Below, one piece after another: positions 18,540 to 28,521 of a stretch of DNA of 64,000 bases. The first letter of the stretch is position 1, and each line of letters opens with the position of its first letter. The position numbers were made by a program, and so were the translations under genes. The DNA is from Burkholderiales bacterium. GTDB lineage: Bacteria > Pseudomonadota > Gammaproteobacteria > Burkholderiales > Ga0077523. The stretch covers positions 38,468 to 102,467 of the forward strand of contig JALHMS010000018.1 in NCBI GenBank assembly GCA_022843925.1, in the 5' to 3' direction. A model generated the notes under the pieces. That model worked only from the letters and a program-made list of their open reading frames with translations, was not told the DNA's origin and searched no databases.

Positions 18540-20234
18540 GTGATCTTCGGCGCCGCGAGGCTGCGCTCCGACGCGTTGGCGACCTTCCTCGAGTCGCATC
18601 GCGTCCTCGTCACCGTGGTGCTGTGCGCCGCCTGGATGATCCCCGGTCTCGTGGGTCGGGACCCCTGGAAGCCGGACGAGGCGTTCGTCCTGGGTGTGGT
18701 CCACCAGATGATGCTGTCGGGCGACTTCGTCGTGCCGGCGCTGGCCGGTGAGACTTTCCTGCGCTTCCCCCCCTTCTACTACCTCACTGCCGCCGTTTCG
18801 GGAAAGTTGTTCACACCGCTGCTGCCATTGCACGACGCGGTGCGGCTGGTGAATCTCGCCTACGGGGCCGCAACCCTCGGGCTGATCGCGGCGACGGTCG
18901 CCCGACTCCATGGCAACGGCCGGGGCTGGCTCGCGCCGCTGCTCCTCATCGGTTGCGTCGGCATCGTGCAGCCCGCCCATCAGCTCGTGCCGGACAACGC
19001 GCTCCTCACCGCCTTCGCCCTCGCGCTCTACGGCTTCGCGGTGGGCCCGGCCCAGGCGATCCGAGGCGGTCTCACCGTGGGTACGGCCATCGGTCTGGCT
19101 TTCCTGTCGCGCGGCCTGCTGTGCGCGCTCGCGCTGACCGTCACGACCCTCCTCCTGCCGCTCGTCTGCCGGCCGTGCCGGACGCCCAGGGCCTGGCGCT
19201 GGCTGCTGGTGGCCTCGCTGGCCGCGCTGCCCTGGCTGGTGATCTGGCCGGCACTGCTGTATGCGCGGGATCCAGCGCTGGTCAGTGAATGGCTCTCGAT
19301 CCACGAGTTCGGCCGGTATCGATTCGACCTTCCCGGTGCGGGCAAGGGAACGGCTTTCTACTATTTGAAGGTGCTGCCGTGGTTCGCGTGGCCGGTGCTG
19401 CCGTTCGCGCTCTGGACGCTTTGGCGGGGCCGACGTGCGTTGCTCGACCAGGTCGCGCTTACGGCGCCGGCGCTGCTGTTCGTCACGACACTCCTGCTGC
19501 TCAGCACGTCCCACGACAAGCGGGAGCTTCTCGCGCTGCCGCTGCTCGTGCCGTTGGCAGTTCTCGCCGCCGGCGGCCTGGCGGATCTGCGCCGGGGCGC
19601 ACTGAATGCCTTCTTCTGGTTCGGCATCGCCTTCTTCCTGTTCTTCATCGCGGCGGGCTGGGTCTACGGCGTCGCCGTGGAGTTCGGCGTCCCCGCGCGG
19701 CTCGCCGCGCACATGGCCCGCATGGAGCCCGGCTACTTGAGCGGCACCAGTGGCGTGATGCTCGCCTTCGCGGGACTCCTGACGGTGGGATGGCTGCTCG
19801 CGCTCTTCAACATCCGACGCTCGCCGGAGCGGCCATTCCTGGTCTGGGCGGTCGGCGCGACGGCCTTCTGGGGTGTGCTGACCAGCCTCATGTTCGGATA
19901 CTTCGACCATGCCAAGTCCTATCGGGAGATGGTCACCTCGCTCGGCACGGCCCTGCCGGCCGAGCGACGTTGCGTGGCAAGCCTGGCGCTCGGCGATTCC
20001 CAACGGGCCCTCCTCCACTACCACCTGGGGCTCGTGACACAACGGATCGAGAGCGGCGTCCACATCGACACCTGTGATCTTCTGCTGGTCGAGGGCAGGC
20101 GTGACACCGGCACCCTGGAGGGCCCCTGGCAGCTGCTCTGGGAAGGCCACCGCAGCGGGGACAACCGGGAACGGTTCCGCCTCTACCGAAGCACCCTGGC
20201 CGCCGGCGGCCAGACGACCGAGGGCCCCGAATGA
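18540..20234 (+). CDS. ArnT-like GT39/83 family glycosyltransferase
   Basis: 564 residues, GTG start, about 11-12 membrane segments. The N-terminal periplasmic loop has the RDPWKPDEA motif holding the catalytic acidic pair of GT-C fold enzymes, and FPPFYYLT follows, as in ArnT and protein mannosyltransferases. These enzymes move a sugar from a polyprenyl phosphate donor to lipid A, protein or polysaccharide on the outer face of the inner membrane. No lipid A modification genes adjoin it, so the acceptor is unknown. Its stop overlaps the acyl-CoA synthetase start (ATGA). Confidence 0.88.
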   Translation: MIFGAARLRSDALATFLESHRVLVTVVLCAAWMIPGLVGRDPWKPDEAFVLGVVHQMMLSGDFVVPALAGETFLRFPPFYYLTAAVSGKLFTPLLPLHDAVRLVNLAYGAATLGLIAATVARLHGNGRGWLAPLLLIGCVGIVQPAHQLVPDNALLTAFALALYGFAVGPAQAIRGGLTVGTAIGLAFLSRGLLCALALTVTTLLLPLVCRPCRTPRAWRWLLVASLAALPWLVIWPALLYARDPALVSEWLSIHEFGRYRFDLPGAGKGTAFYYLKVLPWFAWPVLPFALWTLWRGRRALLDQVALTAPALLFVTTLLLLSTSHDKRELLALPLLVPLAVLAAGGLADLRRGALNAFFWFGIAFFLFFIAAGWVYGVAVEFGVPARLAAHMARMEPGYLSGTSGVMLAFAGLLTVGWLLALFNIRRSPERPFLVWAVGATAFWGVLTSLMFGYFDHAKSYREMVTSLGTALPAERRCVASLALGDSQRALLHYHLGLVTQRIESGVHIDTCDLLLVEGRRDTGTLEGPWQLLWEGHRSGDNRERFRLYRSTLAAGGQTTEGPE

Positions 20235-21892
20235 CGGCTGCCACGGTGATGCATCTCCCGGACGACGCCCGGGATCACGCCGACCTCGTCCGCCGCTTCC
20301 GCTGGGAGGTACCGGCGCAGTTCAACATCGGCGTCGATGTCTGCGGACGGCACGCCCTGGACCGCGACCGCATCGCCCTGCACTACGAGGACGACGACGG
20401 GTCCGCAGCCACCTGGACCTTCCACCAGGTGCAGGCCCGGGCCAATGCACTGAGTCATGCGCTCGCCGCCCACGGCATCGGCCGCGGTGACCGCGTCGCC
20501 ATCGTCCTCCCACAGCGACCGGAAGCGGCGATCTCGCACGTGGCGATCTACCAGATGGGCGCGATCGCCGTCCCGCTGTCGCATCTCTTCGGGCCCGAGG
20601 CGCTGGAGACGAGGCTGCGCGACGCCGGTGTCGCCATCGCCATCGTGGACGCCGAAAGCCTGCCGAAGGTGCAGTCCGTGCACGACCGCCTGCCGGGGTT
20701 GCAGCACCTGATCGGCGTGGCGGGTGCCGCAGGGGCCCGGGTGCTTCCCTGGGACGCCCTGCTCGCCCGGGCCTCGGACGCCTTCACGCCGGTCGCCACA
20801 GCCGCCGACGATCCCGCGCTCATCATCTACACGAGCGGCACGACCGGGGCGCCGAAGGGCGCGCTCATCCCGCATCGCGCGTTGATCGGCAACCTCTCCG
20901 GATTCTCCTGCTCGCACGACTTCTTTCCCCAGCCGGGCGACGTCTTCTGGTCGCCCGCCGACTGGGCGTGGACGGGAGGCCTCTTCGACGCCCTGCTGCC
21001 GGTGTGGCACTACGGGCTGCCGCTCGTGGCCCACCGGGGACGCTTCGATCCCGAGCACGCCTGCCGGCTCATGGAGCGCTACCGCGTGCGCAACGCGTTC
21101 CTGTTCCCGACGGCGCTCAAGATGATGATGAAGGACGTCGCCGACGTGCGCGGGCGCTTCGACATCCGACTGCGCAGCATGATGAGCGGGGGCGAATCCG
21201 TCGGCGAGACGCTGCTCGGCTGGGTCCGCGAGCAGTTCGGCGTGAGCATCAACGAGATCTTCGGGCAGACCGAGGCCAACTACGTGATCGGGGGTTGCTC
21301 CAGCGTGTTCGACCCGCGCCCGGGTGCCGTGGGCCGCCCGTACCCGGGGCACCGGATCGCCCTGCTCGACGACACCGGCGCGGAGCTGCCCGACGACGCC
21401 CTGGGGGAGATCGCCGTGCACGCCGAGGACGATCCGGTGGTGTTCCTCGGCTACTGGAACAACCCCGAGGCGACCGAAGCCAAGTACTCGGGTCGCTGGC
21501 TGCGCACCGGCGACCTCGCCGTGCGCGATGCCGAGGGCTACTACTGGTACCGCGGCCGCACGGACGATGTCATCAAGAGCGCCGGTTACCGCATCGGACC
21601 CGCTGAGATCGAGAACTGCCTCCTGCGGCACCCGGCCGTCGCGAACGCCGCCGTCGTGGCTGTCCCCGACGAGACGCGTGGCAGCCTCATCAAGGCCGTC
21701 ATCGTCCTGACCCCGGGCCACGCCCCGGATGCCGCGACCGAGTCGCTCCTCTCGACCCACGTCCGGGAACGACTGGCGCCCTACCAGTGCCCGAAGCTGT
21801 TCGAATTCGTGGCATCGCTGCCCATGACCACCAGTGGCAAGGTCCAGCGACGCCTGCTGCGCGACACCCCCGGAAGCCCGCCGAAGTCATGA
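20231..21892 (+). CDS. AMP-binding acyl-CoA synthetase
   Basis: 553 residues. ANL superfamily motifs in order: YTSGTTGAPKGA phosphate loop (about 200-210), GQTEAN, TGDLAVRD, RTDDVIKSAGYRIGP and the C-terminal catalytic Lys in SGKVQRR. It activates a carboxylate to acyl-AMP and then to acyl-CoA. Length and the DWAWTGG stretch place it with acetyl/medium-chain acyl-CoA synthetases; the exact chain length cannot be read. It overlaps the glycosyltransferase and Hsp33 genes by four bases each, so three functionally unrelated genes are translationally coupled. Confidence 0.93.
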   Translation: MTAATVMHLPDDARDHADLVRRFRWEVPAQFNIGVDVCGRHALDRDRIALHYEDDDGSAATWTFHQVQARANALSHALAAHGIGRGDRVAIVLPQRPEAAISHVAIYQMGAIAVPLSHLFGPEALETRLRDAGVAIAIVDAESLPKVQSVHDRLPGLQHLIGVAGAAGARVLPWDALLARASDAFTPVATAADDPALIIYTSGTTGAPKGALIPHRALIGNLSGFSCSHDFFPQPGDVFWSPADWAWTGGLFDALLPVWHYGLPLVAHRGRFDPEHACRLMERYRVRNAFLFPTALKMMMKDVADVRGRFDIRLRSMMSGGESVGETLLGWVREQFGVSINEIFGQTEANYVIGGCSSVFDPRPGAVGRPYPGHRIALLDDTGAELPDDALGEIAVHAEDDPVVFLGYWNNPEATEAKYSGRWLRTGDLAVRDAEGYYWYRGRTDDVIKSAGYRIGPAEIENCLLRHPAVANAAVVAVPDETRGSLIKAVIVLTPGHAPDAATESLLSTHVRERLAPYQCPKLFEFVASLPMTTSGKVQRRLLRDTPGSPPKS

Positions 21893-22758
21893 CCGATTCC
21901 CTGCAACGATTCCTGTTCGAGAACACGCCGGTACGCGGCCATCTCGTCCATCTCGACGCCACGTGGCGTGCGGTGTTGGAACGCCACGAGTACCCGGAAC
22001 CGCTCCGTGCCCTGCTGGGCGAACTCATGGCCGCCGGCGCCCTGCTCTCGGCGACGCTCAAGTTCGAGGGCGCGCTCATCATGCAGATGCAGGGGGGCGG
22101 GCCGGTCACGCTTCTTGTGGTCGAAGTCACGAGCGAAGGCACGCTCCGCGCGACTGCGTCGTGGGAGGGCGATCTCCCGCAGGGGAGGATGCAGGATCTC
22201 GTCGGCGGCGGCCGCTTCGCGATCTCGCTCGTGCCCGGGGACGGCTCGCAGCCCTACCAGGGCATCGTCGATCTTCGCGGCGATACGGTGGCCGAGGTGC
22301 TCGAGCACTACATGGCGGCGTCCGAACAACTCGAGACGAAACTCTGGCTCGCGTGCGACGACCGCCAGGCGGCCGGGATGCTCATCCAGAAACTGCCTGC
22401 CACCGAGGAGTCCGACCTCGATGCGTGGGCCCGAGTGAACCACCTCGCCGGCACGCTGAAGAACGACGAGCTGCTGCATCTGCCCGCGCGCGAGGTCATC
22501 CGGCGGCTCTTCCACGAGGAGGACGTGCGTCTCTTCGAGGCCACGCCGCTCGCCTTCCGCTGCTCGTGCTCCCGGGACCGTGTCATCGGAATGCTGCGGA
22601 TGCTCGGTCGCGACGAGGTCCATTCGATCCTGGAGGAACGCGGCAAGGTCGAGGTCACCTGCGAGTTCTGCCGCAAGCGCTACACGCTCGATCCGGTGGA
22701 CGCCGAACAGGTGTTCGCGGCCGAGGTGCAGACCCCGCCGGGTCGCACGCGCCACTAG
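21889..22758 (+). CDS. hslO: Redox-regulated chaperone Hsp33
   Basis: 289 residues, start in an ATGA overlap. The C-terminal zinc-binding redox switch is intact: CSC near residue 225 and CEFC near 260. On oxidation by HOCl or peroxide plus heat these cysteines form disulfides and the protein becomes a holdase. Upstream features such as YMAASEQL fit the family. Its neighbour 40 bases downstream is hslR, so two stress-response genes are paired. Confidence 0.96.
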   Translation: MTDSLQRFLFENTPVRGHLVHLDATWRAVLERHEYPEPLRALLGELMAAGALLSATLKFEGALIMQMQGGGPVTLLVVEVTSEGTLRATASWEGDLPQGRMQDLVGGGRFAISLVPGDGSQPYQGIVDLRGDTVAEVLEHYMAASEQLETKLWLACDDRQAAGMLIQKLPATEESDLDAWARVNHLAGTLKNDELLHLPAREVIRRLFHEEDVRLFEATPLAFRCSCSRDRVIGMLRMLGRDEVHSILEERGKVEVTCEFCRKRYTLDPVDAEQVFAAEVQTPPGRTRH

Positions 22759-22798
22759 GCGGACTGCGATTGATCCGCGCGGTCGCGACGGCACCCCC

Positions 22799-23194
22799 AT
22801 GAGCGAAGCCCCGGACCGCCTGCGGATCGACAAGTGGCTGTGGGCCGCGCGCTTCTTCAAGACGCGTTCCCTCGCTTCGGACGCCGTCGACGGCGGCAAG
22901 GTGCAGGTGAACGGCGAGCGCGTGAAGCCCGCCAAGGCCGTGAAGGCGGGCGACCGCCTGTCGATCCGTATCGGGGCGTTCACCTGGCAGGTCGAGGTGA
23001 TCGCCCTGTCCGATCGCCGGGGCCCGCCGCCCACGGCACAACTCCTCTATACCGAGAGCGAGGAAAGCCGGGTTGCGCGCATGCGCGTCGCCGACGAACT
23101 CCGGGCGAGCCGCCCCACGAACCCGCTGCACAAGGGCCGTCCCACGAAGAAGGATCGTCGGGAGATGGATCGCTTCCAGGACGACAACGACTGA
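22799..23194 (+). CDS. hslR: Hsp15-like S4 RNA-binding protein
   Basis: 131 residues. The N-terminal S4 domain (RIDKWLWAARFFKTRSLA then GKVQVNGERVKP) and a basic C-terminal tail rich in Arg and Lys match heat shock protein 15. In E. coli it binds stalled 50S subunits carrying nascent chains and recycles them. It follows hslO in the same direction. Confidence 0.93.
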   Translation: MSEAPDRLRIDKWLWAARFFKTRSLASDAVDGGKVQVNGERVKPAKAVKAGDRLSIRIGAFTWQVEVIALSDRRGPPPTAQLLYTESEESRVARMRVADELRASRPTNPLHKGRPTKKDRREMDRFQDDND

Positions 23195-23231
23195 CCCGCC
23201 ACCGGGCGCGATGCTGTGACGCACCACGCCC

Positions 23232-23261
23232 TCGACAGTGCCCGGAAGCCGCGCGTAGACT
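23232..23261 (+). promoter_or_regulatory. Possible promoter of the thiolase genes
   Basis: TCGACA at 23232-23237 and TAGACT at 23256-23261 are 18 bases apart, about 115 bases before the first thiolase. A reasonable but not unique match. Confidence 0.4.
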
Positions 23262-23374
23262 GACGGCCGCTTTTGCGGTGCAGCACCCCCGGGCTCTGCG
23301 CCACCCGCCCTCCGGGTGACGACGGCTCCCGCCACGACCGTGGCGCCGGGGACACGACAACAGGAGAGACAGTC

Positions 23375-24553
23375 ATGGACGATGTGGTGATCGTGGGTGC
23401 GGTCCGCACCGCGGTGGGCAAATTCGGCGGGACGCTCGCGAAGATTCCCGCGCCGCGTCTCGGTGCGGCGGTGATCCAGGCCCTCCTTGCCCGAACGGGC
23501 GTCAAGGCCGAGGCCGTCAGCGAAGTGCTCCTGGGCCAGGTCCTCACGGCCGGCTCGGGCCAGAATCCTGCCCGCCAGGCGGGCATCTTCGCGGGACTCC
23601 CCGACATGGTCCCGGCCATGACCATCAACAAGGTGTGCGGGTCCGGCCTCAAGGCGACCCATCTCGCCGCCCAGGCCATCAAGGCCGGCGACGCCGAGAT
23701 CGTGATCGCGGGCGGGCAGGAGAACATGAGCGCCGCCCCCCACGTCCTCTCGAACTCCCGCGACGGTTTCCGCATGGGCGACGCGAAGCTCGTCGACTCG
23801 ATGATCGTCGACGGCCTGTGGGACGTCTACAACCAGTACCACATGGGCACGACCGCCGAGAACATCGCTGCCAAGTGGGGCGTCTCGCGCGAGGAGCAGG
23901 ATGCCTTCGCCGCCGCCTCGCAGCAGAAGGCCGAGGCCGCGCAGAAGGCCGGCAAGTTCAAGGACGAGATCGTCGGGATCGAGATCCCGAGCCGCAAGGG
24001 CCCCGCCACGATCTTCGATACCGATGAGTACCCCAAGCACGGCACCACCGCGGAGTCCCTCGCCGCCCTGCGCCCCGCCTTCGACAAGGCCGGCTCGGTG
24101 ACCGCCGGCAACGCGTCCGGGCTGAACGACGGCGCCGCGGCAGTGATGATGATGTCGGCGCGCAAGGCTGCAGAACTGGGTCTCACGCCGCTCGCGAAGA
24201 TCCGCGCGTACTCGTCCGCCGGCGTCGATCCCAAGTTCATGGGCATGGGCCCGGTGCCGGCGAGCCGGCTGTGCCTGTCGAAGGCCGGCTGGTCGGTGGA
24301 AGACCTCGATCTGCTCGAGATCAACGAAGCCTTCGCGGCGCAGGCGATCGCGGTGAACCGCGACATGGGCTGGGACACCTCCAAGGTGAACGTGAACGGC
24401 GGCGCCATCGCGATCGGTCACCCGATCGGTGCCTCGGGCTGCCGCATCCTCGTCACGCTGATCCACGAGATGATCCGGCGCGACGCGAAGAAGGGCCTCG
24501 CCAGCCTCTGCATCGGCGGCGGCATGGGCGTCGCCCTCGCGATCGAACGCTGA
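23375..24553 (+). CDS. Acetyl-CoA acetyltransferase (thiolase)
   Basis: 392 residues, start after AGGAGAGAC. Thiolase signature residues are complete: nucleophile Cys in [10 protein letters not shown] (about 88), GHPIGASG with the catalytic His (about 350), and the second Cys in CIGGGMG (about 380). It condenses two acetyl-CoA to acetoacetyl-CoA, the first step of polyhydroxybutyrate synthesis, or runs in reverse for degradation. The neighbouring BktB-like thiolase and the phasin support a PhaA-type role, but no reductase or synthase gene is in the window. Confidence 0.93.
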   Translation: MDDVVIVGAVRTAVGKFGGTLAKIPAPRLGAAVIQALLARTGVKAEAVSEVLLGQVLTAGSGQNPARQAGIFAGLPDMVPAMTINKVCGSGLKATHLAAQAIKAGDAEIVIAGGQENMSAAPHVLSNSRDGFRMGDAKLVDSMIVDGLWDVYNQYHMGTTAENIAAKWGVSREEQDAFAAASQQKAEAAQKAGKFKDEIVGIEIPSRKGPATIFDTDEYPKHGTTAESLAALRPAFDKAGSVTAGNASGLNDGAAAVMMMSARKAAELGLTPLAKIRAYSSAGVDPKFMGMGPVPASRLCLSKAGWSVEDLDLLEINEAFAAQAIAVNRDMGWDTSKVNVNGGAIAIGHPIGASGCRILVTLIHEMIRRDAKKGLASLCIGGGMGVALAIER

Positions 24554-24621
24554 GTCGATCCCCATTCCAGGACAGCAGGCAGCACGACCGGCAACCCGGC
24601 GGCCACGGAGAACGAGAAATC

Positions 24622-25809
24622 ATGAACGGACGTGAAGTGGTGGTGGTGAGCGGTGCACGCACCGCAGTGGGTGACTTCGGCGGCAGCCTCAAGGACTTCG
24701 CCCCGACGGACCTCGGCGCGCGCGTCGTGAAGGAGGTGATCTCGCGGGCCGGCATCACGGGGGCCGACGTGGGTCACGTGGTCTTCGGCAACGTCCTCCA
24801 GACCGAGCCCAGGGACATGTACCTGTCGCGCGTCTGCGCCATGCTGGGCGGCATTCCGCAGGAGACGCCCGCGATGACGCTGAACCGGCTGTGCGGCAGC
24901 GGCCTGCAGGCGATCGTGAGCGCGGCGCAGATCATCGCGCTGGGTGACGCCGATATCGCCGTGGCTGGTGGCGCGGAGAGCATGAGCCGCTCGGGTTACA
25001 TGATGCCCGCCGCGCGCTGGGGCCAGCGCATGGGCGACGCTGCGCTGGTGGACTGGATGAGCGGCGCGCTCGCGGATCCGTTCGACGGCCAGCACATGGG
25101 GGTGACGGCGGAGCGCATCGCGGAACGCTGGAGCCTGTCCCGCGAACTGCAGGACGCCTACGCGCTGGAGAGCCATCATCGCGCCGCTGCGGCGATCGCC
25201 GCGGGCCGGTTCCGCGACCAGATCCTGCCGATCGAGATCAAGTCGAAGAAGGGCACGGTGGTGTTCGACACCGACGAGCATGTGCGCACGGATGCGAAGC
25301 CCGACGACATGTCGAAGCTGCGCGCGGTGTTCCAGAAGGACGGCACCGTGACGGCAGGCAACGCCTCCGGTCTCAACGACGCCGCCGCAGCGGTGGTGCT
25401 GATGGAACGTAGCGTGGCCGAGCAGCGTGGCTTGAAGCCGTTGGCGAAGCTGGTGGGCTACGGCCACGCCGGCGTGGACCCGAAGATCATGGGCATCGGT
25501 CCGGTCCCCGCGGTGACGAACGCCATGAAGCAGGCGGGTCTCACCGTCGCGCAGATGGACGTGATCGAGTCCAACGAGGCCTTCGCGGCACAGTCGTGCG
25601 CCGTGGCGAAGGACCTCGGGTTCGACCCGGCGAAGGTGAATCCGAACGGCGGTGCGATCGCGCTCGGTCACCCGATCGGGGCCACGGGTTGCATCATCAC
25701 CATCAAGGCGCTGTACGAGCTGCAGCGCATCGGCGGCCGATACGCGCTCGTCACGATGTGCATCGGTGGCGGTCAGGGCATCGCGGGCATCTTCGAACGC
25801 ATCGGCTGA
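24622..25809 (+). CDS. bktB: BktB-type beta-ketothiolase
   Basis: 395 residues. It closely follows the pattern of Cupriavidus BktB: VVVVSG near the start, [33 protein letters not shown] with the active-site Cys near 90, SHRRA-like [13 protein letters not shown] and CIGGGQG near the end. BktB prefers longer acyl-CoA such as propionyl-CoA and supplies ketovaleryl-CoA for copolymer polyhydroxyalkanoates. Only 68 bases separate it from the preceding thiolase, so the two likely form an operon. Confidence 0.92.
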   Translation: MNGREVVVVSGARTAVGDFGGSLKDFAPTDLGARVVKEVISRAGITGADVGHVVFGNVLQTEPRDMYLSRVCAMLGGIPQETPAMTLNRLCGSGLQAIVSAAQIIALGDADIAVAGGAESMSRSGYMMPAARWGQRMGDAALVDWMSGALADPFDGQHMGVTAERIAERWSLSRELQDAYALESHHRAAAAIAAGRFRDQILPIEIKSKKGTVVFDTDEHVRTDAKPDDMSKLRAVFQKDGTVTAGNASGLNDAAAAVVLMERSVAEQRGLKPLAKLVGYGHAGVDPKIMGIGPVPAVTNAMKQAGLTVAQMDVIESNEAFAAQSCAVAKDLGFDPAKVNPNGGAIALGHPIGATGCIITIKALYELQRIGGRYALVTMCIGGGQGIAGIFERIG

Positions 25810-25819
25810 GGTCGATGCC

Positions 25820-25849
25820 CCGGGAACGGATGCCTGCAACCGTTCCCGG
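25820..25849. terminator. Hairpin between convergent genes
   Basis: A perfect 10-bp inverted repeat, CCGGGAACGG (25820-25829) and CCGTTCCCGG (25840-25849), lies between the stop codons of the convergent bktB and GGDEF-EAL genes. There is no T-run on either side, so it is a weak intrinsic terminator or an RNA 3'-end stabiliser. Confidence 0.6.
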
Positions 25850-25854
25850 TCGCG

Positions 25855-28347
25855 TCACGGCGTCTCGCGCGCCGCCCACCAGGTCAGCAATTCATCCGAA
25901 GGCATCGGTTTCGCGAGCAGGAATCCCTGGGCCTCGTCGCATCCGCGCTCGCGGAAGAAAGCGAGTTGCGCCGGGGTTTCGATCCCCTCCGCCAGCGTCT
26001 TCAGGCCCAGTGTCTTCGCCATCCCGATGATGGCCGTGGTGATCACGGCGTCCTCGGGGTCGTCCGTCACGTCGTTCACGAAGGACCGGTCGATCTTCAG
26101 TCGGTCGAGCGGCAGCCGGCGCAGGTACGCGAGCGACGAGTACCCCGTGCCGAAATCATCGACCGAGATCTGGATGCCGCGGGCTTTCAACCGGTCGAGC
26201 ACGCCGCGCGCCTCCTCGACGTCCTCCATGATGGCGCTCTCCGTCAGTTCCAGCTCCAGCCGCGAGGCGTCCAGGCCGTGCATCTCGAGGGCGCCGCGGA
26301 CCATCTCCTCCAGTCCGCGCTGGCGGAACTGCACTGCCGAGACGTTGATCGACACCGGGACATCCAGGGCGGATTCGCGGCGCCAGGCCGCACACTGGCG
26401 ACAGACCTCTCGGATGACCCATTCGCCGACGGCCAGGATCATGCCGGACTCCTCGGCGACGGGGATGAAACGCTCCGACGGGACGAGACCGAGATCGGGA
26501 TCGGTCCAGCGCAGCAGCGCCTCCAGCCCTGCCACCCGGTCCGTCGCGAGGTCGATGCGCGGCTGGTAGTGCACGCTGAATTCGCCACCGCGCAGCGCGC
26601 GTCGCAGGCGGGCCTCGATGTCGACGCGCTCGAGCACGCGCGAATTCATCGCCTGCGTGAAGAACTGGAAGTTGTTCCGCCCCACGGCCTTCGCGTGATA
26701 CATCGCCGCATCCGCGTTCCGCAGCAGCACGGGAAACTCGGTGCCGTCCTCGGGGTACATCGCGACGCCGATGGACGGCGTCACCGAGAGGTTCATGCCG
26801 TCGATGGAGAAGGGTTCCGAGATCACCTCGAGCACCTTCATAGCGACCGCAGCGGCGTGATCCGGCTCGTCGAGATCCTGCAGCAGCAGGACGAATTCGT
26901 CCCCGCCCTGCCGGCTCACGGTGTCCGCCGCCCGCACGCAGCCGGCGAGCCGCCGCGCCACCTGCCGCAGGAGCTGGTCACCGACCTGGTGACCGAGCGA
27001 ATCGTTGATGATCTTGAAGCGGTCGAGATCCATGAACAGCACCGCGAGCCGGGAACCGGTGCGCTGCGCCAGCGGCAGCGCCTTGCGCATGCGGTCCTCC
27101 AGCAACGCGCGGTTGGGCAGCCCGGTGAGGAAGTCGTGCTGCGCGAGATGGTGGATGCGCGCCTCCTGCGCCTTCCGCTCGGAGATGTCCTCGAAGACGC
27201 CGATGTACTGCGTGATGGTGCCGGCGTCGTCGCGCACGGCGGTGAGGCGGGTCCAGGCGGGAAACACCAGCTGGTCGCGGCGGCGCAGCCACAGCTCGCC
27301 CTCCCAGCCGGTCTCGGCGCTCGCCGCGGCCCACAGACTCGCGAGGAAACTCGCATCGTGCCGTCCCGACTCCAGCACCAGCGGCAGCTCGCCGAGCACC
27401 TCCTCGCGACGGAAACCGGTGATCGCCGTGAAGGCGCGATTGACCGACACGACGCGACGGCTCTCGTCCATGATCATCACGCCCTCGTGGCTGCTCTCGA
27501 ACACCTTTGCCGCAAGCCGGACCTCATGCTCCGCGAGCTTGCGGTCGGTGATGTCGAGCATCACGCCGTTGTAGATGATCTCGTCGTCAGCCACGTGGGT
27601 GGGCCGCGAAATGCCCTGCCACCACTTGATGCGGCCATCGGGATACAGCAGCCGCCCTTCGTAGTTCCAGACACCGCCCGAGCGGTTCGACTCCTCGATG
27701 GACTCCACCCAGCGCGCGCGATCATCGGGGTGGATGACCGAACCTACGTCCTCGAGCTGTGCCTCGCTGAGCCCGAAGATCTCCGCGAGGCGCGGGCTGA
27801 TCCACCGGAAGCCCCGCGTGCCGTCCTTGCGTTCGACCCACTGGTACACCGCGCCGGGAAGATTGGCGGCCAGATCGCGGAAACGCTGCTCGCTCTGTCG
27901 GACGCGCGTCTCGGCCCGCGTCCGCTCCGTGATGTCGGTGGAGGCGAACGCCACCGCCGTGATCACGCCATCGGCGTCGGGGATCGGGGCGAGCAGGATG
28001 TGGTACAGCTTGCGCGCGAACCGGGGGTCCCCCATCTCCGCTGTGGCGGAGAACGACTCCCCGGCGAGCGCACGCCCGATCAGGCCTTGCAGCCGCTCGG
28101 CTTCGTTGGCCAGGTGGAGGCTGTTCGCAAAGATGTCGTCCCCGATCGCGATCGGCACGCCGTAGAGGCGCTCGAACTCCCGGCGGTAGGCGACGTTGCC
28201 CGCCAGGAGCCGTCCATCGGACCCGATGGCCGCCAGGGGCTGCTCGATGGCCTCGATGAGCGCGGCCTGCACAGCCGCATTGCTTTCCACTTCTCTCGAC
28301 AGATCCGGAGAGACGCGCGACGTATCGATCGGTGACTCCTCGCTCAT
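25855..28347 (-). CDS. PAS-GGDEF-EAL dual cyclic-di-GMP enzyme
   Basis: 830 residues from MSEESP; no membrane segment. Three PAS units (about 35-130, 150-265, 270-385), then GGDEF (about 390-550) with intact GGDEF and an RAAD inhibitory site five residues before it, then EAL (about 570-820). The EAL domain keeps EALLRW, the ELTES glutamate, DDFGTG, LKIDRSFV and EGIE, so phosphodiesterase activity is expected. Such proteins usually make or break cyclic di-GMP according to the PAS signal. It is divergent from the phasin gene, with 174 bases between them. Confidence 0.94.
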   Translation of the reverse strand: MSEESPIDTSRVSPDLSREVESNAAVQAALIEAIEQPLAAIGSDGRLLAGNVAYRREFERLYGVPIAIGDDIFANSLHLANEAERLQGLIGRALAGESFSATAEMGDPRFARKLYHILLAPIPDADGVITAVAFASTDITERTRAETRVRQSEQRFRDLAANLPGAVYQWVERKDGTRGFRWISPRLAEIFGLSEAQLEDVGSVIHPDDRARWVESIEESNRSGGVWNYEGRLLYPDGRIKWWQGISRPTHVADDEIIYNGVMLDITDRKLAEHEVRLAAKVFESSHEGVMIMDESRRVVSVNRAFTAITGFRREEVLGELPLVLESGRHDASFLASLWAAASAETGWEGELWLRRRDQLVFPAWTRLTAVRDDAGTITQYIGVFEDISERKAQEARIHHLAQHDFLTGLPNRALLEDRMRKALPLAQRTGSRLAVLFMDLDRFKIINDSLGHQVGDQLLRQVARRLAGCVRAADTVSRQGGDEFVLLLQDLDEPDHAAAVAMKVLEVISEPFSIDGMNLSVTPSIGVAMYPEDGTEFPVLLRNADAAMYHAKAVGRNNFQFFTQAMNSRVLERVDIEARLRRALRGGEFSVHYQPRIDLATDRVAGLEALLRWTDPDLGLVPSERFIPVAEESGMILAVGEWVIREVCRQCAAWRRESALDVPVSINVSAVQFRQRGLEEMVRGALEMHGLDASRLELELTESAIMEDVEEARGVLDRLKARGIQISVDDFGTGYSSLAYLRRLPLDRLKIDRSFVNDVTDDPEDAVITTAIIGMAKTLGLKTLAEGIETPAQLAFFRERGCDEAQGFLLAKPMPSDELLTWWAARETP

Positions 28348-28425
28348 GACTTCCAGGGGTGGCCACCCGCGGCCGGAGCGCGGATTGTCGCAGCACACCA
28401 TGCGCCCGCAGTAACGATTTCGGCC

Positions 28426-28453
28426 TTGACATACCAGGTTGCGGGGCTAGAAT
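28426..28453 (+). promoter_or_regulatory. Sigma-70 promoter of the phasin gene
   Basis: Perfect TTGACA at 28426-28431, 16-base spacer, TAGAAT at 28448-28453; about 70 bases before the phasin ATG. The near-consensus boxes fit the high abundance usual for phasins. Confidence 0.85.
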
Positions 28454-28521
28454 CCGGCCTGCTTATTGCGCTGCACCATGGCGGCGTGCAATTCCGTCGG
28501 TTCTTTTCTGGAGGACGCATC

